Origin: Marinobacter confluentis
GTDB lineage: Bacteria > Pseudomonadota > Gammaproteobacteria > Pseudomonadales > Oleiphilaceae
Assembly: GCF_004785685.1 (NCBI RefSeq)
Contig: NZ_SRPF01000001.1
Location: forward strand, 620,001-684,000
Length of the DNA: 64,000 nucleotides
Direction of reading: 5' to 3'
Part shown: in pieces, positions 35,524 to 43,851 of the stretch
Numbering within the stretch: position 1 is the stretch's first letter
How the letters are laid out: each line of letters opens with the position of its first letter
The notes under the pieces: generated by a model
The model's input: the letters and a program-made list of their open reading frames with translations, nothing else
What the model was told of the DNA's origin: nothing
Database searches by the model: none
Position numbers and translations under genes: made by a program

Positions 35524-36587
35524 CAGATGTTGCAGATCATAGCCAGAGTAAGCCAGAGCAACAGTTTCCCCGTTGCGTTCCCTGGCAGGGTAAATACCAG
35601 GACGGTGTATTAGGGCTTTTTTTAGACGTCGGCCACAAGCGCAAGCTCTGGGACTGGCAATTCGAGTCCAATCCTTTCTCCCTGCCTTTCAGTCCTGTTG
35701 TTATGGTGGACGATCAGGACCAGGTGGTTGGGTTCAATGGTGTGATGCCTGTTATGGCCGAGGATGCCGGTGTTGAAAGGCCGGTGCTATGGAGCTGTGA
35801 TTTCTTTCTGGCAGAAGCCTGGCGCGGCAAGGGGCTTGGAAGCGAAATCAAACACGAACTGCATCAGAAATCCCCGATCATTATGGCCTTCGGTATCAGT
35901 GACCGGGCAAGCGATGTGCTGCAGCATCTCGGTTGGGTTTCTGATACCTCAGTTGAAAGTTACCGAATGATCCGGCGAATCAGTGGTTGGCGAACCTGGG
36001 TGTTCGTGGCTCTTCAGTTGGCGAACAGGGTAGTTCGTGGCGCCTGGCCGCCCTGGAAACAGCGAGGGCCGGAAGCGGGAATGAGATTGTCGGTACATTC
36101 GTTTCTACCCGGGAAAGACCGGGTTGATAACCTTTGGCGGTCCTGCGCCGGGGGCTATGAGCGTATTGTGGTCCGCAATTACAAATATCTAGACTGGCGC
36201 TACCAGCAACATCCGTTGGGCCGTTATGCGTTTGTTCGCGCAGAGAGAGCAGGCGAGTTGGCGGGCATCCTCGTTGTTCGGACACATGGGGAGCATCTGC
36301 GAATAGTAGATTACCTGGGGCCCTGCCGTGACCACCCGCTTAAAAAAGCGATGATTGATTACGTGGTTAGTCGGTGGCGCCACGTTACACAGATGTCAGC
36401 GGTAACGTCTGATGATCAGTTCGGTGATTGCCTTGGGGCTGCCGGATTCATACGGATGCGCGGAAAGCCGCGATTTTTTCGTTACGAGGCAGAACCCTCT
36501 GACCGAAAATGGTTCATCATGGCTGGTGATTCAGATGGCGAGTTCCTGCAGGCCGGTTCCGATTTTTGTGACCGGGGGGCATTATGA
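35520..36587 (+). CDS. GNAT-fold acetyltransferase-like protein
   Basis: A protein of 355 residues with an acetyl-CoA-binding GNAT segment: VVGFNGVMPVMAED, then CDFFLAEAWRGKGLGSEIKHEL, where R-G-K-G-L-G is the pyrophosphate-binding A motif. The C-terminal half (residues 190-340) looks like a second, divergent GNAT half, as in tandem-GNAT enzymes. It probably acylates a sugar or the amino group of an aminosugar in the EPS. I start at ATG 35520, which overlaps the previous stop; an upstream in-frame ATG at 35484 is inside the glycosyltransferase gene. The next gene overlaps by 4 nt. Confidence 0.75.
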   Translation: MTDVADHSQSKPEQQFPRCVPWQGKYQDGVLGLFLDVGHKRKLWDWQFESNPFSLPFSPVVMVDDQDQVVGFNGVMPVMAEDAGVERPVLWSCDFFLAEAWRGKGLGSEIKHELHQKSPIIMAFGISDRASDVLQHLGWVSDTSVESYRMIRRISGWRTWVFVALQLANRVVRGAWPPWKQRGPEAGMRLSVHSFLPGKDRVDNLWRSCAGGYERIVVRNYKYLDWRYQQHPLGRYAFVRAERAGELAGILVVRTHGEHLRIVDYLGPCRDHPLKKAMIDYVVSRWRHVTQMSAVTSDDQFGDCLGAAGFIRMRGKPRFFRYEAEPSDRKWFIMAGDSDGEFLQAGSDFCDRGAL

Positions 36588-37717
36588 CCCTGCGTATGGA
36601 ACGTTTGTCCGAATCGGATTTCAGCTCTATGGCGCAGGAATGGCAGCGCTGTCTGCAGGGTTCCAATGCAAACCCCGTGTTTCTTGGCTGGCCTTGGTTG
36701 TTCAGCTGGTGGGAGGTCTGGTCCCAGGTACTAGGCCTTGAGCTTGTGCTGATCGGCGTCTATGACGAGCAGGACGGCCTGATCGGCCTCGGGCCTTTCT
36801 ATCGCCGGGCCATTCTGACCCCCACCGGCTTTCGGGTGTATCGGCTCTACCTGGTTGGCAGCGCCTGGCGGCTGGCGCCCACCGTCAGAACGGAATACTG
36901 CGGGTTTATTTTGCCCGCCGGCCGTGAGAATGAAGTGAATGAGGCGATTTTGACCGCGGTTGCCAAGCTGGAGTGGGATGAACTGATCTGCAGTGATGTG
37001 GCCGAGGGAGATGTCTCGGGTTTCGCCCCTGATCGGTGGCCGTTAGAAGGGCAAGCCCGCATGATCCCTAGAACAAAAGACAGGGGCGTTCGGATATCGG
37101 TGCAGGGGGCATTTGATGACTGGCTGAAGCAGCTTGGCAAAAATACCCGACTGAAAGCCTACAATCGCCGAACTTATCTTCGCGAACGCGGGAACCTCAA
37201 ATTTTGCCCGCACCAAGCGGAAACTGACGGTGATTTTTTTGATTGCTTGAATCAGTTCCACGTTATGCGCTGGGGCGTACCTGTGTTTGACGAGAATGCA
37301 CTGCGGTTCCACCGGCTTTTTATCGAGCGCCTTTCAGAGTGCGGGGGCAGGGCGGAATTGACGACGCTTCGGTACGACGGCGATTGTGTCTCCGTGCTCT
37401 ATGATGTTGTGGTCGGCGGCTGGCGGCTGAACCTGCAGGCGGGGTTTGTTGAGGATTTTGACAGCAAGGTTGCCCTTGGCTCACTGCATCTCGGGTTTGC
37501 GGTTGAGGCGGCGTTTAGCGATGACGCCGTCGAATTTTACGACCTGCTGGCCGGGTCTGGGAAAAATCATTTCTATAAATCCCACTTTCAGGGCGATGTG
37601 GTTGATTTCGAGACTTTCCAGGTGGTTCGGAATCCGGTAATCGGTTTTCTTTATTGGCTGCAGGGGGTAACTCCGGCGCCGGTTTCGAGAATGTTCAATC
37701 GAAGGATAGGACTGTAA
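36584..37717 (+). CDS. CelD/FemAB-like GNAT family acyltransferase
   Basis: 377 residues with two GNAT-like halves, as in CelD/BcsL and FemAB-type proteins. Typical signs are NPVFLGWPWLFSWWEVW near the N-terminus, the KNTRLKAYNRRTYLRERG helix near residue 190 and the closing DLLAGSGKNHFYKSHF. Relatives in EPS loci attach acyl or aminoacyl groups to sugars or lipid-linked intermediates; the donor here is unknown. It may be the diverged counterpart of the FemAB protein of XrtA loci (TIGR03019). ATG 36584 overlaps the previous stop (ATGA). The exosortase gene begins 133 nt downstream. Confidence 0.8.
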   Translation: MTLRMERLSESDFSSMAQEWQRCLQGSNANPVFLGWPWLFSWWEVWSQVLGLELVLIGVYDEQDGLIGLGPFYRRAILTPTGFRVYRLYLVGSAWRLAPTVRTEYCGFILPAGRENEVNEAILTAVAKLEWDELICSDVAEGDVSGFAPDRWPLEGQARMIPRTKDRGVRISVQGAFDDWLKQLGKNTRLKAYNRRTYLRERGNLKFCPHQAETDGDFFDCLNQFHVMRWGVPVFDENALRFHRLFIERLSECGGRAELTTLRYDGDCVSVLYDVVVGGWRLNLQAGFVEDFDSKVALGSLHLGFAVEAAFSDDAVEFYDLLAGSGKNHFYKSHFQGDVVDFETFQVVRNPVIGFLYWLQGVTPAPVSRMFNRRIGL

Positions 37718-37849
37718 CGCGCCAGGGGACAGAGCATGTTGTTGGACCGCTTTATTTATTAGTTGGTGCTAGCAAAGGTTCGGCTGGTAAAAAAGCACAT
37801 TAAAAGGCAAGATCGAGCATATTCAAGATTCATACAGGGAGCAGTGTCG

Positions 37850-39394
37850 GTGGAAAGGATTCACTACAGCCGTTGGATAAGCTCCGTAGCCCTTTTTTTG
37901 ATTACCTTCGGTCTTTTGGCCTTTCTGGTCTCACCCACGCTTGAAAGCATCTTTTCCCGTTGGCTCAAGTTCGATGAATCCTATTCTCATGGTTTCCTTT
38001 TGCTTCTGGTGTCCGCATACATTGTGGGCCGCAAGTGGTATGCGCAGCGCCCGATAACTGGTTTTTACCCTTTCTGGTGTTTTCCTTTTGTTCTCGCCCT
38101 GGCGGGTTACACCCTGGGTGGCATTCTACGTGTGGAAGCGCTGCAGGAACTTGTTCTGGTTCCGATGATTCTCAGCATCCTGGCTATCCTGATCGGCTGG
38201 AACCAGGTTCAAAAGTTTATCCTTCCAATTGGCCTATTGATCTTCGCTTTACCTTTTTGGGATTACCTGTCGTGGACCCTGCAGTTGATCACTGTGGCCG
38301 TCAACGAGATTGGCCTGGGCTTTTTGGATATTGATTTCCGGATTGACGGTATTTATGTGTTCCTGACCGGTATCGGAGCCTTTGAGGTTGCCAATGGCTG
38401 TTCTGGTCTTCGATACCTGCTGGTTGGGCAATCTCTGGCGCTGTTATACGGTGAACTGAACCTGCGGAAGATTCGGTCCCGGATCATTCTGTTTCTGGTG
38501 GCGATTGGCCTGGCCTTGTTTGCTAACTGGGTCCGGGTTTTTATCATTATCTACATGGGCTACGAGACGAATATGCAAAGTAGCCTGATTGAGGATCATG
38601 ACAATTTCGGCTGGTGGGTGTTTGCGGTTACGTTGATACCGTTGTTCTTGTTGGGGCGGAAGCTGGAGAATTCCGCTGTTGAGCAGGCGGCAGACAAGCA
38701 CATGCGCGCTGATGAAGCTAGCCCGGCGCCGAAGAAGCATCGATACGCTGGTGTGGCCCTCGTGTCTGTGTTTTTGATTGCCGCGTTTTTTGCGTTACCG
38801 TCCAACACTGGTGAAATCAAAGAAGTGCCGGCGAACTATGATTTGCGTCTTGACCAAGAGCAATACGGGCCGCTTTTCGCGTCCGATCTTGAAGGCTGGC
38901 GCCCGCAGATTCGGAACCCAGACAGGGTGTATCAGCAAACGTTGTTTGAACGTGCTGCCGTTAACGATGCTTCCGATGGTATGCCCGAGGTTTTCTATGC
39001 TGCCATTCACAGCTACGATTTCCAGCGCCAGGGCGCAGAGGTCGTTCAGTACGGTAACAGGCTTTATGATTCAGAAGAATGGCGGCTTACTGATTTATTC
39101 AACCTCGAGGGGCCGGATTCGCGAAGATTAAGCGGTATTACGCTGCAGCAGCGCTTTGGTGATAAGAAGGTCCATATTGCCTACGGTTACTACGTGGAAG
39201 CACACTGGGAGAGTGATGAGCTGCGAGCGAAATTATCCCAGCTTGCCGGGTTTTTTAATGGCAGGTCAGATGGGTCACAAATTACATTCGGCGTGTATTG
39301 CCGTGACTGCGATGGTGTCGAGGCATTAAGCAGCTTTATTGATCGGAATCTGCCAGTTCTGCTCGATACCATTGATGCGCAGTATAAAGAGTAA
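37850..39394 (+). CDS. xrtA: Exosortase A fused to EpsI domain (XrtA)
   Basis: XrtA is the integral-membrane transpeptidase-like protease that recognises PEP-CTERM tails. Eight or so membrane helices fill residues 10-270. The catalytic triad is visible: Cys184 in EVANGCSGLRYL, Arg229 in NWVRVFIII and His250 in EDHDNFGWW (numbered from GTG 37850). After another helix near residue 305, a periplasmic EpsI-type domain (TIGR02914-like) runs to the end. This fusion is common for exosortase A. GTG 37850 is chosen because AGGGAG (37836-37841) lies 8 nt upstream; a TTG at 37763 is in frame without a ribosome site. It is the last plus-strand gene of the locus. Confidence 0.95.
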   Translation: MERIHYSRWISSVALFLITFGLLAFLVSPTLESIFSRWLKFDESYSHGFLLLLVSAYIVGRKWYAQRPITGFYPFWCFPFVLALAGYTLGGILRVEALQELVLVPMILSILAILIGWNQVQKFILPIGLLIFALPFWDYLSWTLQLITVAVNEIGLGFLDIDFRIDGIYVFLTGIGAFEVANGCSGLRYLLVGQSLALLYGELNLRKIRSRIILFLVAIGLALFANWVRVFIIIYMGYETNMQSSLIEDHDNFGWWVFAVTLIPLFLLGRKLENSAVEQAADKHMRADEASPAPKKHRYAGVALVSVFLIAAFFALPSNTGEIKEVPANYDLRLDQEQYGPLFASDLEGWRPQIRNPDRVYQQTLFERAAVNDASDGMPEVFYAAIHSYDFQRQGAEVVQYGNRLYDSEEWRLTDLFNLEGPDSRRLSGITLQQRFGDKKVHIAYGYYVEAHWESDELRAKLSQLAGFFNGRSDGSQITFGVYCRDCDGVEALSSFIDRNLPVLLDTIDAQYKE

Positions 39395-39501
39395 AAAGGT
39401 TGAGCCAGCCATCCGATCAGCAGGCGCAGCTGTCGGGTCGTCAACGTCGATCTGAATCAAGCGTGTGCCGAGGCAGAAATCGATCACACGGGGAATTGCG
39501 A

Positions 39502-39534
39502 AAAAGGGCTGGCGATTTATTCGCCAGCCCTTTT
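39502..39534. terminator. Bidirectional terminator between xrtA and prsT
   Basis: AAAAGGGCTGGCGA (39502-39515) pairs perfectly with TCGCCAGCCCTTTT (39521-39534) around a 5-nt loop, giving T-runs on both strands. The two flanking genes are convergent, so it ends both transcripts. Confidence 0.9.
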
Positions 39535-39571
39535 CATTGCTTATGGATACAGGCTAGAGCTCGTTGACTGC

Positions 39572-42271
39572 TCAGCTACTCCCATCACTTACATTCTGTA
39601 GAATCTGCTTGGCGTCATCATCACGCCCCACCGACTGGTAGGCTTCCGCCAAATGCATCGCAATTTCCTGCGAATCCGGCTGCAGCTCGTGCGCCTTCTC
39701 CAGAATAGGCAGGCTTTCTTCGGTTTCACCTGCCTTGAACAGAATCCACCCATAAGTATCCGCGATAGCTGCATTATTCGGGCTTAGCTCATAGGCTCTG
39801 CTGGCCAGCTCAATCGCCCGCTCATCGCCACTTTCGTGATAAAGCCAAGCCAGGTTATTCAGCGCAATAACGTTATTCGGCGAGACCTTGATGAGCTGGG
39901 CGTAGGTTTCCGCTGCGGCGCCTGCATTGTCCGTTTGCTGCTGCATAATCGCCAGGTTGGTCAGTAGCGGCTCGGAGTTGGGGAAACGCTGCTGTGCCGC
40001 TGTCAGGCTTTCCAGGGCCTTGGCTTGCTGGCCGTCACGGTTGAGTGCCTGGGCATAGGACACTTCAAGATCAGGAGAGCTGCGCTTTGCCAGAGCCAAC
40101 TGGTATAGGTCGGCGGCTTGCTGGAATTCCTGTTGCTGCTCGAAATACCGCGCTTCCACGAAGAAAGGAGCAGGGGAGTCCGGGTGGCTCTGTTTCACAT
40201 CGCTCAGGATTTCCCGGGCTTTCTTCGAGTCGCCTTCCGCGAAGGCGAGCACCGCGGCCTGCAGGCCGATCTGTTCGTGCTCGGGGAAAAGTACGCGGCC
40301 ACGGGTGAGGATGTCGTTGGCTTCGTCAGTGCGATCGCGCTGGGCCAGTTGGGTGGCGATGCCGTGATAGACGGTTGCCACCAGGTTTTCGGCCGGTGCC
40401 GGGCTGTTTTCGTCTTCCCGTTCCAGCAGGCCTGCGGTCAGTTCGTTGGCGGTGGTTTCGTCACCGGCAATCAGTGCGGATTCAAGCAGTACCAGCCGGG
40501 GCCCGATAGCTTCGGGGTTTTCCTTCTGAACATCCTCCATCAGCGCGGTGAGCTCTTCCCGTTCCATAACGGCGGTCAGGCCACGCAGTGCCTGCTGGTT
40601 GTCGGGCTGAAGTCTGATGGCGCGGGTGAAGGAGGTTTTTGCTTCATCCGGCTGTTGCTCGGACAGCGCCAGGTTGCCAAGGGAGATAACGGGGGTGGCG
40701 TTTTCTGGTTCGGCCTTGGCCGCTTGCTGGAAGAAGGATCTGGCTTGTTCCGTATTGCCGCCACGAGCAGAGATGTTACCCAGGGCGATCATGGCGCCAA
40801 TGTTGTCCGGTTGCTGTTCCAGCCACTGTTCCGCGGTCTGCCTGGCGGCTGGCAGATTGTCGGCGGATACCTTGGCCTGGATGACGATCATGCGGGCCTG
40901 GTCCAGGGTTGGGTCGTTCTGCAGGGCCTGTTCCGCCTGTTCAATGGCGCGTTCAGTGTCGCCTTCCTGAATCAGGTAGGCGGCGTAGCGCAATCGCAGG
41001 CTGCTGTTTTCCGGCGCCAGCTCCAGGGAGCGCTGGATCATCTGTTCGCCGCTTTCCTTGTCGCCGCTGACCAGGGAGGCAATGCCTACCAGTGCCATGG
41101 TTTCAGGGTCGGTGTCCTGCGCTTCCAGGCCGGCCAGTACTTCTTTGGCGCCATCGGGGTTTCTCATTTGCAGGCGCGTTGCTGCCAGCAGTTTCTGGGC
41201 CTGTTCGGATTCTTTCAGGGCAGCGATAGGCTCCAGCAGGGCTTCGGCTTCTTGCGGGCGGCCCTGGCGGTAGCGGATGATGCCGAGCATCAGTGCCGCC
41301 TGTTCATGGGTTGGCGCTTGCGCAAGGGTTTCTTCCAGGTAACGCGCGGCGGTGGTCAGGTCGTTTTCGTTAAAGGCTTCCTGAGCAGCCACCAGATTAC
41401 TGCGAATGGTGCCGGGCGCGGACTTCGCCAGGATTTCCTCGTAAACAAACGCTTCAGAGGCTTTGCCCTGTTGGCGCAGCACGTCGACCAGGGCGGACAT
41501 GGTTTCGAACTTTCTGAAGGTCATCACATCGTACTGGCCGATGGTTTCCAGGGCGTTGATATAGGCCTGTTCGGCTTCGGCCCAGCGTTCGTTGGAATGG
41601 GCCAGGCGGGCTTTCCAGAGCCAGAGTTCCACATGCTGCGGATCGATTTCGTTGGCCTGCTGGATAAACCGGGCAACGTCCTCGGGGTTGTCTTCGCTGT
41701 AGGCCACTTTGGACAGGCCGATCAGTGGCTCAACCGAGTTCGGCGTCACTTCCTGGGCCAGTTGATAGGCTTGGCGAGCCGCTTCGGTTTTGCCGGAGGC
41801 CAGCTGGATATGGCCTTTCAACAATGCTGCTTCGGACTGCTGGGCGCGGTCGGCGTCCTTGATGGTGTCCAGGGCATCAAGTGCGTCCTGGTACTGTTGC
41901 TGCATCAGGTTGGCTTCGGCGCGAACCAGCGCAGCGTCGTTCAGGCTGGGCTGGCTGATGTTGGCAGGCTCAATCTGGTCCATCAGGGCGTCAAGCTGGC
42001 GTTCTGCGTTGCGGGCGTCGCCGGCGGTCAGCAGGTTGTTGATAATAACCAGGTAGGGCTCGACCCGGCCGGGCTGCATTTCGATGGCACTACGGGCTTC
42101 CAGGGTGCTGGCTTTGAGTTCGCCCTGGCGCTGGAAGAATCGGGACTGGTCCAGGTGGCTCAGGTACTGGATTTCTTCCTGGCTCATTTCGTTGCTTTCG
42201 CCGCATCCGGCGACAAGCAGCGCGAACGTGATGGCAATAAGTGTGGTTTTTAAGGCTGACGCTGATTTCAT
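39572..42271 (-). CDS. prsT: PEP-CTERM system TPR-repeat lipoprotein PrsT
   Basis: An 899-residue periplasmic lipoprotein made almost wholly of tetratricopeptide repeats (TIGR02917). The signal peptide ends in the lipobox VAGC (Cys23). TPR signatures recur about every 34 residues, for example PTHEQAALMLGIIRYRQGRP and AIADTYGWILFKAGETEES near the C-terminus. PrsT is a constant partner of XrtA systems and may scaffold polymer assembly or sorting at the envelope. The ribosome site AGGAAC lies just before ATG 42271. It follows prsR by 84 nt on the same strand, so it could be co-transcribed with prsK-prsR. A long ORF on the other strand is its antisense shadow. Confidence 0.94.
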   Translation of the reverse strand: MKSASALKTTLIAITFALLVAGCGESNEMSQEEIQYLSHLDQSRFFQRQGELKASTLEARSAIEMQPGRVEPYLVIINNLLTAGDARNAERQLDALMDQIEPANISQPSLNDAALVRAEANLMQQQYQDALDALDTIKDADRAQQSEAALLKGHIQLASGKTEAARQAYQLAQEVTPNSVEPLIGLSKVAYSEDNPEDVARFIQQANEIDPQHVELWLWKARLAHSNERWAEAEQAYINALETIGQYDVMTFRKFETMSALVDVLRQQGKASEAFVYEEILAKSAPGTIRSNLVAAQEAFNENDLTTAARYLEETLAQAPTHEQAALMLGIIRYRQGRPQEAEALLEPIAALKESEQAQKLLAATRLQMRNPDGAKEVLAGLEAQDTDPETMALVGIASLVSGDKESGEQMIQRSLELAPENSSLRLRYAAYLIQEGDTERAIEQAEQALQNDPTLDQARMIVIQAKVSADNLPAARQTAEQWLEQQPDNIGAMIALGNISARGGNTEQARSFFQQAAKAEPENATPVISLGNLALSEQQPDEAKTSFTRAIRLQPDNQQALRGLTAVMEREELTALMEDVQKENPEAIGPRLVLLESALIAGDETTANELTAGLLEREDENSPAPAENLVATVYHGIATQLAQRDRTDEANDILTRGRVLFPEHEQIGLQAAVLAFAEGDSKKAREILSDVKQSHPDSPAPFFVEARYFEQQQEFQQAADLYQLALAKRSSPDLEVSYAQALNRDGQQAKALESLTAAQQRFPNSEPLLTNLAIMQQQTDNAGAAAETYAQLIKVSPNNVIALNNLAWLYHESGDERAIELASRAYELSPNNAAIADTYGWILFKAGETEESLPILEKAHELQPDSQEIAMHLAEAYQSVGRDDDAKQILQNVSDGSS

Positions 42272-42355
42272 GTCCCTGTTCCTTATGATCCTGCGGTTCT
42301 TATTCTGGGTTCCCTGTTGCTCTCGCTGCCTGTGCTGTCTGCTAGGTGGTTCGCA

Positions 42356-43735
42356 TTACTGGCGGACCTCCGGGCTTTCAGCGGATGTCTCAATTCGGTA
42401 TTTATCGGTCAGGTTATAGAGTGTGGGGCGGGTGATTCCCAGCAGTCGCGATGCCTGGGCCATGTTGAACTGGCAGCATTGCAGTGCCTGCATTATGGCG
42501 GCGCGTTCTGCCCGCTCCCGCACCTGTCGAAGGTTCAGCGTGTCGTCAGCCTCGCCGTCGCCAGAACTGAGTTCCAGATCGGCGGCGGTTACCCGCTTGC
42601 CATCGGCCATGATGGTGGCGCGCTTCACCTTGTTGATCATTTCGCGCACGTTGCCGGGCCAGGGGTGGGTGGTGATGGCGGCAACGGCGTCTTCGGAAAA
42701 CGCCAGGTTGGGGCGGTCCATCTGTTTGCCCAGGGATTTCAGCAGTGACTGGGCAATCACCAGGGCATCTCCATCACGGTCCCGAAGGGCGGGCACGTCC
42801 AGGGTGATTTCGCTGATGCGGTAATACAGATCTTCCCGGAAGTCGCCGCTGTCGATCAGCTGGCGAACGTCCCGGTGGGTAGCGCAGACCACGCGAACGT
42901 CTACCGGTATGGGTTTGACCGAGCCCACGCGGTCCACCACGCGTTCCTGCAGGAATCGCAGCAGCTTTGCCTGCAACGCCATGGGCATGTCGCCGATTTC
43001 ATCCAGGAACAGGGTGCCGCCGTTGGCGCTTTCGATCTTGCCTTTCTTGCTCTGGGTGGCGCCTGTAAAGGAGCCTTTCTCGAAGCCGAACAGTTCGCTT
43101 TCCAGCAGGTTCTCTGGAATGGCGGCACAGTTGATGGTGGCAAAGGGCTTGTCGGCGCGCTGGCTTAAATCGTGAAGCCCCCGGGCCAGCAGTTCCTTGC
43201 CGGTGCCGGTTTCGCCGGTAATCAGGGTTGTGACGTCGGTGGGCGCGACTTTTTCCAGGGTGCGGCAGATAGTCAGCATCTGTGAGCTGGCCGCGACTAT
43301 CCCTTTGATGTTGGTGCCGTTGCGATGGCTGGAAAGCTCGCGGTTGTCACGTTCCAGTTCGGCCAGACGGAAAGCGCGGTTGACCACAAAGGTGAGAATG
43401 TCGGCGTCCAGGGGTTTCTGGTAGAAATCGCTGGCACCCATGCCGATGGCTTTGACCGCGTTTTCTTTTTCTTCACGGCCGGTGACAACGATGATCTTGG
43501 CCATGGGGGCCAGCCGCAGTATGTCTTCCAGCAGTTTGAAGCCTTCGGTGGCTCCGCCAGCGTCCGGGGGAAGGCCCAGGTCCAGGGTGATCACTTCCGG
43601 TTCCAGCCGTCGCAGTGCTGTCAGTGCGGATTCCCGGTCAGCGGCCAGCGCTACCTCGATATCGTCACTGAAACACCAGCGCATCTGGCTTTGCAGGCCC
43701 GGATCATCCTCTACTATCAGAAGTCGTCTAGTCAC
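42356..43735 (-). CDS. prsR: PEP-CTERM response regulator PrsR (sigma-54 activator)
   Basis: An NtrC-type regulator of 459 residues (TIGR02915). The receiver domain carries the phosphoacceptor Asp52 in VITLDLGLPP. The AAA+ domain has Walker A TGETGTGKELLARGLH near residue 178, the sigma-54 contact loop GSFTGA (Ser where most have GAFTGA) and Walker B GGTLFLDEIGD. The C-terminal Fis-type helix-turn-helix is NMAQASRLLGITRPTLYNL. It should be phosphorylated by PrsK and activate RpoN promoters such as the two candidates at 6.0-6.1 kb. It lies 116 nt downstream of prsK. Confidence 0.95.
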   Translation of the reverse strand: MTRRLLIVEDDPGLQSQMRWCFSDDIEVALAADRESALTALRRLEPEVITLDLGLPPDAGGATEGFKLLEDILRLAPMAKIIVVTGREEKENAVKAIGMGASDFYQKPLDADILTFVVNRAFRLAELERDNRELSSHRNGTNIKGIVAASSQMLTICRTLEKVAPTDVTTLITGETGTGKELLARGLHDLSQRADKPFATINCAAIPENLLESELFGFEKGSFTGATQSKKGKIESANGGTLFLDEIGDMPMALQAKLLRFLQERVVDRVGSVKPIPVDVRVVCATHRDVRQLIDSGDFREDLYYRISEITLDVPALRDRDGDALVIAQSLLKSLGKQMDRPNLAFSEDAVAAITTHPWPGNVREMINKVKRATIMADGKRVTAADLELSSGDGEADDTLNLRQVRERAERAAIMQALQCCQFNMAQASRLLGITRPTLYNLTDKYRIETSAESPEVRQ

Positions 43736-43851
43736 AACGAATAAAAGTCCTTTTTTGAGATTACGGCGTTCTATCGGATCTCAGACTCCGATTCTTAACC
43801 GATCATTGACACTTTGCAATGGTCGCGGCCGCCATTTTCAAGATGCGCCAG

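Noticed and set aside
40118..42253. 711-codon plus-strand ORF opposite prsT
   Set aside because: It is the mirror of the TPR gene: glycine- and phenylalanine-rich, no domain, no ribosome site. The minus-strand lipoprotein frame is clearly real.
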